From contig CAVZXS010000007.1 in assembly GCA_963779325.1 (NCBI GenBank), forward strand, positions 62,001-126,000: a DNA stretch of 64,000 bases, in the 5' to 3' direction. Position 1 is the stretch's first letter, and every line of letters begins with the position of its first letter. Below the pieces are notes generated by a model. The model saw only the letters and a list, made by a program, of their open reading frames with translations. It was not told where the DNA came from and searched no databases. The stretch comes from CAVZXS01 sp963779325. GTDB lineage: Bacteria; Bacteroidota; Bacteroidia; Chitinophagales; Chitinophagaceae. Shown here piece after piece: positions 18,511 to 26,422 of this stretch. The position numbers were made by a program, and so were the translations under genes.

Positions 18511-18960
18511 ATGACACTGAAACAAAAAATATACAGCCACTACTCACAGGTAGTAAATGATAAGATCAGTTTGCTGCAAACGGTTTTGGCCGATTTAAAA
18601 GAAAGCGGCGCCAATGAAACCAAAAGCACCGCCGGTGATAAACACGAAACTGCATTGGCCATGCTGCAAATAGAGCAAGCGAATATTGGCGGGCAGTTAA
18701 GCGAAGCCTTAAACCAAAAAGCTGCTTTCGAAAAAATCAATCATGCTGTTATCTCTTCTGTTATTGTAAAAGGCAGTCTTGTAAAAACAAATAAAGGTCA
18801 TTTTTTTATGAGTATTGCGTTGGGCAAAGCAACACTAGAGGGTATTGGCATTACAGCGCTTTCTCCGCAATCGCCGCTTGGTGTAAAAATGATGGGGCTT
18901 AGGGTAGGGGACTCAGCGGAAATCAATAATAATTTGTACGAAATTGAGAGTATTGCTTAA
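18511..18960 (+). CDS. GreA/GreB C-domain-like protein
   Basis: 149 aa. The N-terminal half is helical (about residues 1-75). The C-terminal half, SPQSPLGVKMMGLRVGDSAEINNNLYEI, matches the C-terminal FKBP-like domain of GreA/GreB (S-P-x-S-P-L-G-x-A-L-x-G-x-x-x-G-D). The N-terminal coiled-coil acidic tip that cuts backtracked RNA in true Gre factors is not evident. It may bind RNA polymerase as a Gre/Rnk-type regulator. The family is often mislabelled 3-oxoacyl-ACP synthase in Bacteroidota. It ends 53 nt before the M24 gene. Confidence 0.7.
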   Translation: MTLKQKIYSHYSQVVNDKISLLQTVLADLKESGANETKSTAGDKHETALAMLQIEQANIGGQLSEALNQKAAFEKINHAVISSVIVKGSLVKTNKGHFFMSIALGKATLEGIGITALSPQSPLGVKMMGLRVGDSAEINNNLYEIESIA

Positions 18961-19013
18961 CTCAGTTATTGTAAAATAAATTATCTCAACTACATTTGAT
19001 TACAAACTTTTTT

Positions 19014-20351
19014 ATGAAAAAATTATTGACCGCCGCATTATTGTTTTGCACTGTTCTTGCTCAGGCGCAGGTATTGTCAGTTCGTGAGCAGGCAAGGGTA
19101 GTGGACGAGTTATTAGCTGAACGTTTTAATAATTTATTGCCGGCACTAATGGAAAAATCCGGTATTGATATGTGGATCATCATGAGCCGGGAGTATAATG
19201 AAGACCCGGTATTGAAAACAATGCTGCCTGCTGAGTGGCTGAATGCCAGGAGAAGAACCATTTTGGTTTTTTATAATAACCCGCAAAAAAAACTGTACGA
19301 AAAACTGGCTATTGCCCGGTATGATGTGGGCAAGAATATAAAAGCGGCTTGGGATATGAAAAAATTTCCTGACCAATGGGATGCTGTAATGGATATTATT
19401 ACTGCACGTAAGCCCGTAAAGATTGGTATTAATACATCCGCTGACTTTGCACATGCCGACGGAATAGATCATACGGAATACGTCATGTTTTTACAAAAAT
19501 TACCGGCTGCGTTTAAAAATAAAATTGTATCGGCCGAAAGCTTAGCAGTCAGTTGGTTGGAAACAAGGACTGAACGTGAAATGCAGATTTATCCGCAATT
19601 AGTTTCTGCCACGCATAAAATTATTGAAGAAGGTTTTTCGGAAAAAGTTATAACACCGGGCATTACTACTTCCGAAGATGTGGTGTGGTGGTTCAGGCAA
19701 AAAATTCGTGAGCTGGGGTACGATACCTGGTTCCATCCTTCCGTTTCTATACAGCGAAAAGATTCGCAAAATTTTGAACACCTCAGAAGTTTTTCAGCAA
19801 GACCTGCTGCTGATGTCATCCTTCCGGGCGATTTACTGCATGTGGATATCGGTATTACTTACTTGCGGTTGAATACGGATATACAACAACATGCGTATGT
19901 AGTAAAACCCGGCGAAACGGAAATTCCGAAAACCCTGAAAGATGCATTTGCCAAAGCCAATCGCTTACAGGATATTTTAACCGAACAATTTAAAGAAGGA
20001 AGAACGGGTAATCAAATATTGGCCGGTGCATTGGCACAGGCAAAGAAAGAAGGTATTCAACCAAGTATCTATACACACCCGCTGGGTTTTCACGGTCATG
20101 CTGCAGGGCCTACCATTGGTTTATGGGATCAGCAAAACGGCGTACCCGGCAGCGGCGATTTCCCCATGCATTACAACACGGTTTATTCTATAGAACTGAA
20201 TGCCGCATCGGATATACCTGAATGGAAAAAAAGTATCCGTATCATGCTGGAAGAAGACGGATACTTTGATGAAAAAGGGTTCAGGTATATTAATCAACGG
20301 CAGAAAGATATATATATGATACCGCGTAAGATGGTTAATACAGGAAATTAA
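19014..20351 (+). CDS. M24-family metallopeptidase (Xaa-Pro aminopeptidase type)
   Basis: 445 aa from the ATG at 19014, which opens a signal peptide (LTAALLFCTVLAQAQ); a TTG at 18996 is less likely. The N-terminal creatinase-like domain spans about residues 25-175. The pita-bread domain keeps the metal ligands: Asp in HVDIGITY, Asp in LNTDIQQHAYVV, His in PLGFHGHAAGP, Glu in YSIELNA and Glu in IMLEEDGYF. It probably removes N-terminal residues before proline in the periplasm. Confidence 0.9.
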   Translation: MKKLLTAALLFCTVLAQAQVLSVREQARVVDELLAERFNNLLPALMEKSGIDMWIIMSREYNEDPVLKTMLPAEWLNARRRTILVFYNNPQKKLYEKLAIARYDVGKNIKAAWDMKKFPDQWDAVMDIITARKPVKIGINTSADFAHADGIDHTEYVMFLQKLPAAFKNKIVSAESLAVSWLETRTEREMQIYPQLVSATHKIIEEGFSEKVITPGITTSEDVVWWFRQKIRELGYDTWFHPSVSIQRKDSQNFEHLRSFSARPAADVILPGDLLHVDIGITYLRLNTDIQQHAYVVKPGETEIPKTLKDAFAKANRLQDILTEQFKEGRTGNQILAGALAQAKKEGIQPSIYTHPLGFHGHAAGPTIGLWDQQNGVPGSGDFPMHYNTVYSIELNAASDIPEWKKSIRIMLEEDGYFDEKGFRYINQRQKDIYMIPRKMVNTGN

Positions 20352-20370
20352 TATAAAATTGTATTGCAAA

Positions 20371-20392
20371 TAAAAAGCACTTATTACAGTGC
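20371..20392 (-). terminator. Short terminator overlapping the end of the tube-like gene
   Basis: GCACT (20377-20381) pairs with AGTGC (20388-20392), 6-nt loop; on the minus strand it is followed by TTTTTA. The right arm overlaps the last two codons of the gp19-like gene. Confidence 0.6.
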
Positions 20393-20815
20393 CTCTACGG
20401 AGATTCCTTCATGCGTCAGTACCAATGTTTCTATCGCTATATCACCGTCGTTGGAAAGAAGTACAGGCCCGAAATAATTTACCGGGAAAGCGTTTTTTAC
20501 TTTCCACACTACTACCGGTTCATGTGCTTCATTCAATAGTCTGATAGTTATATCTCTTCTCTCAATTGTACCGATTTGTTTGGTATTGATCCAGTTAAAA
20601 AAATCATTATCACCCGTAACAATTCCCCGTTTTAAAGTAATATTGGAATACTTACGCAGGCCCGGAATTTTTCTGAAACTGTCTTCGGGGCTTGACCCTT
20701 CCCTGAAAGAAACGGCTTCAATTTCAATATCCAGTCCCGATACTTCCATAAAGCCGATTCGGGCTCCGCCCCAGTCCACACTAAAATGATAACGATTGAT
20801 AACGCTGTGTGCCAT
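20384..20815 (-). CDS. Solitary phage tail tube (T4 gp19-like) protein
   Basis: From the ATG at 20815 the product is 143 aa, MAHSVINRYHFSVDWGG onward, with all the marks of the gp19/TIGR02241 tail-tube family: GFMEVSGLDIEIE near residues 22-34, FREG, PGLRKYSNITLKRG, WINTKQ, LLNEAHEPVVVWKVKNAFPV and the closing IETLVLTHEGI. Such subunits form the inner tube of phage tails and extracellular contractile injection systems. No sheath, baseplate or ATPase gene is nearby. The frame stays open upstream to ATGs at 20890 and 20947 and would add a very hydrophobic helix (LFVIILLIIILLILIYFF), so a membrane-anchored form is possible. Confidence 0.8.
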   Translation of the reverse strand: MAHSVINRYHFSVDWGGARIGFMEVSGLDIEIEAVSFREGSSPEDSFRKIPGLRKYSNITLKRGIVTGDNDFFNWINTKQIGTIERRDITIRLLNEAHEPVVVWKVKNAFPVNYFGPVLLSNDGDIAIETLVLTHEGISVEAL

Positions 20816-21066
20816 AATTAAAGGTTTAATAATGAAAAAATAAATGAGTATAAGAAGAATGATTATAAGCAGTATAATTACAAAAAGCATACAATGAGGT
20901 TTAGTATTGTAAAAGTAACCTTTCCCCGGAAAACTAAAATACCACATTAGGGGTATTTAACAGGTATCGGTGTATGAGTTTTTTTCCGCAACCGGGACGA
21001 TAGTATTACCGCAAAAGTCACCCGCCTGTTAGATATACAGACTATTAGGGGCAATGTTAATACCCA

Positions 21067-22416
21067 TTACAGGGGAATTAGCGGCAAATTATTATCTCTC
21101 TTATTTAGTTCGCAATGTAAGAGTAAACGATTCTTATCTTTTCGGGTATTCGTTTGCAGCGATTCAATATTAGTAAAAAATTTCTTTAAATAACCCGGCA
21201 TGTAATTAAACCATTCTGCCGGAATTCGGGCAACGGAGATGTGAAGAAAGAAAATGCAGGTAATGGTTTTATCCTGCGGTATTAAATAATAGTTCTCCGC
21301 TGTAATTTTTAATTCTTTTTCGCCCTTATTACTGCAATATGATTTCACGAACGGTATTCCCGGAAAAAGCAGGCCGGCATTTGTTTGTTCCAATTTATTG
21401 CTGCGCAGCCAATGGTTGTAGATAGCGGCAGTGCTGTCGCCGGTAACGGTAAAATTAAATGCAGGCTCCTGTATAATGTTTGCCGTTACTTTTTCTATTT
21501 TATTAAAATCATCATCGTATGTGTATGTAATGGCCGAATCGACGCGGGGCTTTATAGCGGCAATATTTAAATTGTACCATTTGTTACTTCCCAACAGCAA
21601 AGAATCAATATTTAAACTAAGCGCTTTAGAAATATTATTCTTATTGTCGTTACTCAGCAAAGCATAAACGGGGGCGGGTGGCTGCGTAAACCCCATTGTA
21701 CACAAGGAACTGTCCGAATAACTGAAATTATTTTGAGCAAAATCGTATTGTGTATTTGGCGCCAGGGTGCCGTTTATTTCAATCTTACGTTTATTAAAAT
21801 TGGCCGTGACGATACCTTCCTGCTGAAAAAAACTATTTGCCGCAATGTATATAGCCAAATGGCTCTTGGCGTTAATCGCTTTGTCAAGTGTTGCTTTTGC
21901 AATAAAAGTTTTTTTTATAAAAACTTCATTTACCGCCTGCGCAAAATAATTTTTATTTTCTATCGCCGCATTCGCCACAAGCACTTCGTTGCCGTTTTTA
22001 AAAATATGTACACCGGCCTCTTTACTCACATATTCGTTGCTGTCGGGGTTTTCAAACCGGTATAGCTGCAGGCCTTTTTGAAATTTTTTTTCATCCTTTA
22101 TCTTTAATACAATATACCAGGCATTTGCGGGCTGACCGCTCATATGAAATGCAGTCACATAATCCGGTATCTTCACCATGTTTTTCCAGCTCACTTCATC
22201 TTTACGTTTCGAAAAAAGTTTCGGTGTTTTCCATTGGGAAGGCGTAGTGATAATATTCCAAATAAAGGTATTGGTAACCCTTTTTACATCCAGTACGATA
22301 AGGCAATCGGCGCTTTTGGCAACAACATCCGTACTGTACGTTTTATAAAAAAATTTTATGTATCCCCATACTAAGATTCCGCAAAGTATAAGCAATAGCC
22401 ATTTCCTTTTATTCAT
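21067..22416 (-). CDS. Unknown membrane-anchored protein (operon gene 3)
   Basis: 449 aa. One N-terminal hydrophobic helix (WLLLILCGILVWGYIKFFY) after a short basic start, probably an anchor or uncleaved signal. The rest is soluble alpha/beta, beginning SADCLIVLDVKRVTNTFIW. The layout of a hydrophobic start, a statement like 'A-x-x-L-I-V-L-D' and alternating short beta/helix blocks resembles its operon partner (IPSTASLVIKY). The ATG overlaps the stop of the upstream gene by 4 nt, a sign of translational coupling. No named family is recognised. Confidence 0.65.
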   Translation of the reverse strand: MNKRKWLLLILCGILVWGYIKFFYKTYSTDVVAKSADCLIVLDVKRVTNTFIWNIITTPSQWKTPKLFSKRKDEVSWKNMVKIPDYVTAFHMSGQPANAWYIVLKIKDEKKFQKGLQLYRFENPDSNEYVSKEAGVHIFKNGNEVLVANAAIENKNYFAQAVNEVFIKKTFIAKATLDKAINAKSHLAIYIAANSFFQQEGIVTANFNKRKIEINGTLAPNTQYDFAQNNFSYSDSSLCTMGFTQPPAPVYALLSNDNKNNISKALSLNIDSLLLGSNKWYNLNIAAIKPRVDSAITYTYDDDFNKIEKVTANIIQEPAFNFTVTGDSTAAIYNHWLRSNKLEQTNAGLLFPGIPFVKSYCSNKGEKELKITAENYYLIPQDKTITCIFFLHISVARIPAEWFNYMPGYLKKFFTNIESLQTNTRKDKNRLLLHCELNKRDNNLPLIPL

Positions 22417-24500
22417 TTAACCGCTTCGTTTTCTTTTTCCTTTTTGTCTTTTTCAATAATGTTGTTGATCGCATCTATCATATTAAAGAAAAATTCGAAA
22501 CTGTTCGCATGGTTGCCTGTTACATTCATTGTCGCAGTGGTTTGTATCATACCGTCTTTAAGGCTGCCTTCCATTTTTATATCGCCTGCGTTTTTTACCA
22601 GGTATTCGTTTATTTTTTTAGCAACATCCGTACTGAATTCGGGGGCTATTTTTTCCAACAATCTTTTTGAATTTAAATTAAAAGAATAGTTGTTATTCAG
22701 TATCGATTTCTTTGTATCTGAATCAACCGTAAAACCTGTGTTATTAAGCGTCATATCAATAACTTCTTTCGATGTAGTTACAATGGCCTTGCCATTTTTT
22801 ACCATAAAATACAAACTGCTGACAGGGTATTTTTCTGCATCAAAAGCAAGTTCATAATAACCGCCTTTATCTTTGTAATTATACTTTTCTCTCTCAGCGT
22901 ATTTTACAGGCAGGTTAACAACTTTTTGCATGAAACTTTCTTTTTTAGTTTCCATTATAAATGTAAAATCGGGGGAAAGCTCGTCTTTGGTTTTCTTTAC
23001 TTCAGTTCTGTTAAATTCTTTATCATATGTATAGTCGGTATAGGACACCTGTTTGGTTTTCATATCATGCATAACAAATAAATAATTGCCGGGCATCAGT
23101 TCCGCTATCGATTTTTCATCAATCATTATTTCCATTAAATCAATATATACATCCACTACCTCGGCATATTCACTGATGTACGGAGTATTGCTCAGGTAAT
23201 TTTTTATCAGTTGATAGTAATAAGATACCATAGCCTCCGTATTGACGCTCATGGAGAAATAACCGATATTACCGGGGTTTATATAATTTACAAAACCTGT
23301 GTTTTGTTTGTTGTTCATCAGTTCTTTACCCATATTCGCCATTTTCGTGTCAGCCGAAAATGTTTTTTGTTCTACACGCATTTTATCTTTTTCGAAATAT
23401 ACATTTGCCGCTGATTTAAAACCGGCAGACGTATCTTTTGAGAAGAGGTAATTTGAGTTATCGTAAAATGACATGTATCTACCTCCTAAGAAGTAACTCC
23501 TGAATTGTTGCATTAAATTTTCATAATTATACCATGCGCTTACATGTGCAGCGGGGTCTGTTATTTTTTTATAGCTCAATTCGTTCTCGATAGAGTAAAT
23601 GGTGCCCGTAAATGTATTGGTCATTATTTTTTCCGCTACTAACCGTTGCTTTGCAGCAGCAATAATTTCCTGTTCCTGGTACCACAACTCTCTTTTTGCA
23701 GTTTCAAGACCGTAATCAGAATCTTCCATTACAACTTCAGGCGGGGCTTCCATTACCTCCTCATCAACAATTTTCTTTTTTACCGGCGGTTTTTTTGCAG
23801 CAACCGGCTTTTTGGTTTTGGAAGAAACTGCGGTTTTGCCTTTGACCGTCACCGGTTTCTTTATTGGCTTTGCAGGAGCTTTTATGCTTTTATCTTTTAC
23901 AATTTTTGGCGGGGTAAAGCGAATAACATCTGCTGCTGCTACTGTATCTGCTGCTACCGTTACCGTTAAACTGTCCGCCGTAGCCGGAGCTGTCGTATCA
24001 CTCCTGTATATGTAGTCATAATAATTCTGCCTGTTTTGATAGGTTGTATTTATAATTACAGCCATAGTTTCATTCAGGCCAATATGCGTATTTGCGGAAA
24101 CGGCTAAATATTCAAAACCGTTTTTCTTCTCCGTATCATTATTTGTACCCGACGCTGCTTTTACGAGTTGTAAAAATTGCTGTGCATTTTTCAGATGGAC
24201 TAATGTTACAAAACTTACAGAAGTGTCTTCTGCGATAACATATTGAAATATATCCCGGTCAAAATTAATTCCGATATTTTGAAGAGATGTAAGCGTATCA
24301 ATATGCAGGAGTTTGAAAAGATTATCCTTAATGAAGCCATACGTATCCGCTTTTTGTAAAGGCATATTTTTGGCGAAATTATCTCCTGAATACTTTATTA
24401 CCAATGAGGCGGTGGAGGGTATTTTGCTGATTAAGTTTTGTGCAGGTGATGCAAAAAATATTGCTAAAGCGGTGAATACGGAAATGATGTACTTTTTCAT
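22413..24500 (-). CDS. Unknown secreted protein, possibly DUF4836-like (operon gene 2)
   Basis: 695 aa with a signal peptide (FTALAIFFASPAQ). The mature start NLISKIPSTASLVIKYSGDNF resembles DUF4836-type Bacteroidota proteins, only weakly. Residues about 195-260 form a low-complexity Lys/Pro/Val linker (KPIKKPVTVKGKTAVSSKTK), followed by an acidic patch (VDEEVMEAPPEVVMED). The C-terminal 400 residues are alpha/beta with repeated FYFMVKNGKAIV-like strands. It lies 1 nt after the upstream lipoprotein and overlaps the downstream gene by 4 nt. Confidence 0.65.
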   Translation of the reverse strand: MKKYIISVFTALAIFFASPAQNLISKIPSTASLVIKYSGDNFAKNMPLQKADTYGFIKDNLFKLLHIDTLTSLQNIGINFDRDIFQYVIAEDTSVSFVTLVHLKNAQQFLQLVKAASGTNNDTEKKNGFEYLAVSANTHIGLNETMAVIINTTYQNRQNYYDYIYRSDTTAPATADSLTVTVAADTVAAADVIRFTPPKIVKDKSIKAPAKPIKKPVTVKGKTAVSSKTKKPVAAKKPPVKKKIVDEEVMEAPPEVVMEDSDYGLETAKRELWYQEQEIIAAAKQRLVAEKIMTNTFTGTIYSIENELSYKKITDPAAHVSAWYNYENLMQQFRSYFLGGRYMSFYDNSNYLFSKDTSAGFKSAANVYFEKDKMRVEQKTFSADTKMANMGKELMNNKQNTGFVNYINPGNIGYFSMSVNTEAMVSYYYQLIKNYLSNTPYISEYAEVVDVYIDLMEIMIDEKSIAELMPGNYLFVMHDMKTKQVSYTDYTYDKEFNRTEVKKTKDELSPDFTFIMETKKESFMQKVVNLPVKYAEREKYNYKDKGGYYELAFDAEKYPVSSLYFMVKNGKAIVTTSKEVIDMTLNNTGFTVDSDTKKSILNNNYSFNLNSKRLLEKIAPEFSTDVAKKINEYLVKNAGDIKMEGSLKDGMIQTTATMNVTGNHANSFEFFFNMIDAINNIIEKDKKEKENEAVK

Positions 24501-24501
24501 T

Positions 24502-25173
24502 TTATTGTTTAGTTAAATTTATTTTATTTTCAATTGATTTTTTATTCGTAATAATATCAAGGGCATTCAATTTCAACATCACCGCTTTTTTGCCCGATGA
24601 TACGGCGGCGTCTTTGTTGGAGGCGGAAACTATAGTTGATTCAAATTTATAAATAGCGGTATAATTTGCCGTGGCGAAAATTTCTTTATCCGCGTTACTC
24701 ATTTTTGTATACTTATCCTTTAACGAAAACTTATTGAGTCTTGCAAATATGCCTTTACCGGCGTCATATTCGTATATTTTTTCAGCACTCTTCGTTTTAC
24801 TTTTAGTTTCATCTATAAGGGTTTTCGCCGCAGCATTCAATCGGTCTGATTTAGTGAAATTGCAATTTAGAGTGGCTATATAATTATCAAAATCTACAGA
24901 AGTTTTTACATCGGTAATACCCGCAGTCTTTGAAAAGGTCTTTTCTATTTCCTTGATTTTTCCTGTAATCTCGTTTTTAGACGGTACATCATGTCCATTT
25001 ACAGTTTTCATTTTCATGATGGAGTTAATTTTGGTTTTACTCTTACTCATATTTACCACTAATTGAAAATTGCCTGATCCGTCATTTTTTAAGACTACCT
25101 GTTCAATGATTTCAAAGCAGCCTTGCAAAAAAATAAGACAGGAAAAAAGTAATATATATGCAATTCTTTTCAT
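24502..25173 (-). CDS. Unknown lipoprotein (operon gene 1)
   Basis: 223 aa. Lipobox IFLQGC (Cys19). The mature part is FEIIEQVVLKNDGSGNFQLVVNMSKSK, a pattern seen in several Bacteroidota lipoproteins with a beta-sheet that opposes helices; the middle is Lys/Ser-rich. First gene of a tight three-gene operon (gaps 1 nt and -4 nt) whose members are all exported or membrane-bound, which suggests a shared envelope role. Confidence 0.65.
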   Translation of the reverse strand: MKRIAYILLFSCLIFLQGCFEIIEQVVLKNDGSGNFQLVVNMSKSKTKINSIMKMKTVNGHDVPSKNEITGKIKEIEKTFSKTAGITDVKTSVDFDNYIATLNCNFTKSDRLNAAAKTLIDETKSKTKSAEKIYEYDAGKGIFARLNKFSLKDKYTKMSNADKEIFATANYTAIYKFESTIVSASNKDAAVSSGKKAVMLKLNALDIITNKKSIENKINLTKQ

Positions 25174-25534
25174 TTTTGATAATTGGGGTAAAACTACCTT
25201 TTATTTTTTCTAAAATGTTATAATAAATCACCTTTGCGCGGCTAAGATAGGGAATGGGGAACAAAAAAGAGGACTTCGTCATGACAGTGCCGTTAGTTAA
25301 GCTTGCGCTACTGCATTTAAATCTCATTACGAGGGTCTAAAGACAAAAGTTTCAAGAAGGCCCTATGAATACTATTCGCAAATTCAATGTGTAACATTTT
25401 GCCGTTGAAGATGACGGGGAACCGGTTCTTTTACAGGGCGTTCTTTTATTCAAAATTAACAGTGATTAGTAAAATTAATCCGATTCTTTCAGGTAATTTC
25501 GCCTTCCTGAAAACTAATCAGTGATACTTTACCT
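25174..25534. other. 361-bp divergent intergenic region
   Basis: No coding ORF or clear hairpin. It must carry the promoter of the three-gene envelope operon (minus) and that of the small export protein (plus). CACCTTTGCG near 25228 and ATACTTTACC near 25524 are only weak matches to the Bacteroidota -7 box TAnnTTTG. Confidence 0.35.
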
Positions 25535-25957
25535 ATGTTTTTAAAAATACTAACCGTAGCCGGCCTCGCCACCTTTGAAATTTACGCCGCTATTCCCGCA
25601 GGATTTGCTTTTGGATTAAATCCGTTTACAATTTTTCTTGCAAGCGTAACAGGCGGTTTAGCCGGTGTTTTTGTCGCGGCCTTTCTGGGAGATAAAATCA
25701 GGGCCTTCTTTCATAAAAATAAACCGGCAAAAGAAGCAACCGTCAAACACCCGGTCATTTACCGTATCTGGAACAAGTACGGCATAATTGGTTTGGGCTT
25801 TTTGGGTACCATGTCCGTAGGGGCGCCTATCAGTATTGCAATTGGCGTTAGTTTGAAAGCTGATTTGAAAAAATTAATTACCTGGTGCTGTATAGGTGTG
25901 ATTACCCGCTGTATATTATTTACCGCTATCGGCTACTACGGACTTAAATTAATTTAG
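25535..25957 (+). CDS. Small multidrug export (Sm_multidrug_ex) family membrane protein
   Basis: 140 aa with about four hydrophobic segments: residues 4-25, 27-51 (FTIFLASVTGGLAGVFVAAF), 84-105 and 115-138. The Y-G-I-I-G-L-G-F-L-G and APISIAIGVSL patterns are those of the PF06695 small multidrug export family. The transport role is known only by family name; the substrate is undetermined. Confidence 0.75.
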   Translation: MFLKILTVAGLATFEIYAAIPAGFAFGLNPFTIFLASVTGGLAGVFVAAFLGDKIRAFFHKNKPAKEATVKHPVIYRIWNKYGIIGLGFLGTMSVGAPISIAIGVSLKADLKKLITWCCIGVITRCILFTAIGYYGLKLI

Positions 25958-26001
25958 CGATCAGTTTTTTCGAAATGACTTTATTAGATTGTGATTGCAA
26001 T

Positions 26002-26283
26002 TTATTTGTCTTTCGTTTCTTTCAGGGTTTCTCCGGCATCATTACTGTTTGTTTTAGGCTCGGATAATTTACCTCTTTTATAAATAATTAATCCGTTCAA
26101 AAAATTGCGCAGTATCTGATCGCCGGCTTCTACATAACCGGGTTGGTCTTCCTTTCTGAAAAGATCACCCAATGCACCTTTTGTAATTTTAAAATCTACC
26201 AACGCTAATATTTTTATAATATCATCGTTGTGCAGCGAAAGAGCTACCCGTAATTTTTTTAATATATCATTATTGCTTAGCAT
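26002..26283 (-). CDS. DUF1456 (YehS-like) protein, single repeat
   Basis: 93 aa. LSNNDILKKLRVALSLHNDD, IIKILALVDFKITK, LFRKEDQPGYVEAGDQ and LRNFLNGLIIYKRG match one DUF1456 repeat. Enterobacterial YehS is about 156 aa with two such repeats, so this is a one-repeat form with a charged 25-residue tail. Function unknown. Confidence 0.8.
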   Translation of the reverse strand: MLSNNDILKKLRVALSLHNDDIIKILALVDFKITKGALGDLFRKEDQPGYVEAGDQILRNFLNGLIIYKRGKLSEPKTNSNDAGETLKETKDK

Positions 26284-26361
26284 GGTAATTGTTTTTGTAA
26301 GATAAAAGTTTGATAAAGTTATGCTTTACATTTCAGGTTACAGAATTAGTTCGTGGCTTTT

Positions 26362-26396
26362 ACAAATTGCAAATTGCTTATTGCCAATTAAAATGT
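26362..26396. repeat. Degenerate heptamer tract (short)
   Basis: Five consecutive 7-nt units of the type GCAAATT / GCCAATT in the gap between the DUF1456 and helicase genes. The period is the same as in the tracts at 51.1, 61.5 and 63.0-63.2 kb. Confidence 0.55.
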
Positions 26397-26422
26397 TATT
26401 ATTTACCAACACAAAAATAATC

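Noticed and set aside
20384..20947. Prophage or complete contractile injection system
   Set aside because: Only the tube-like gene is present; flanking genes are ordinary chromosomal ones.
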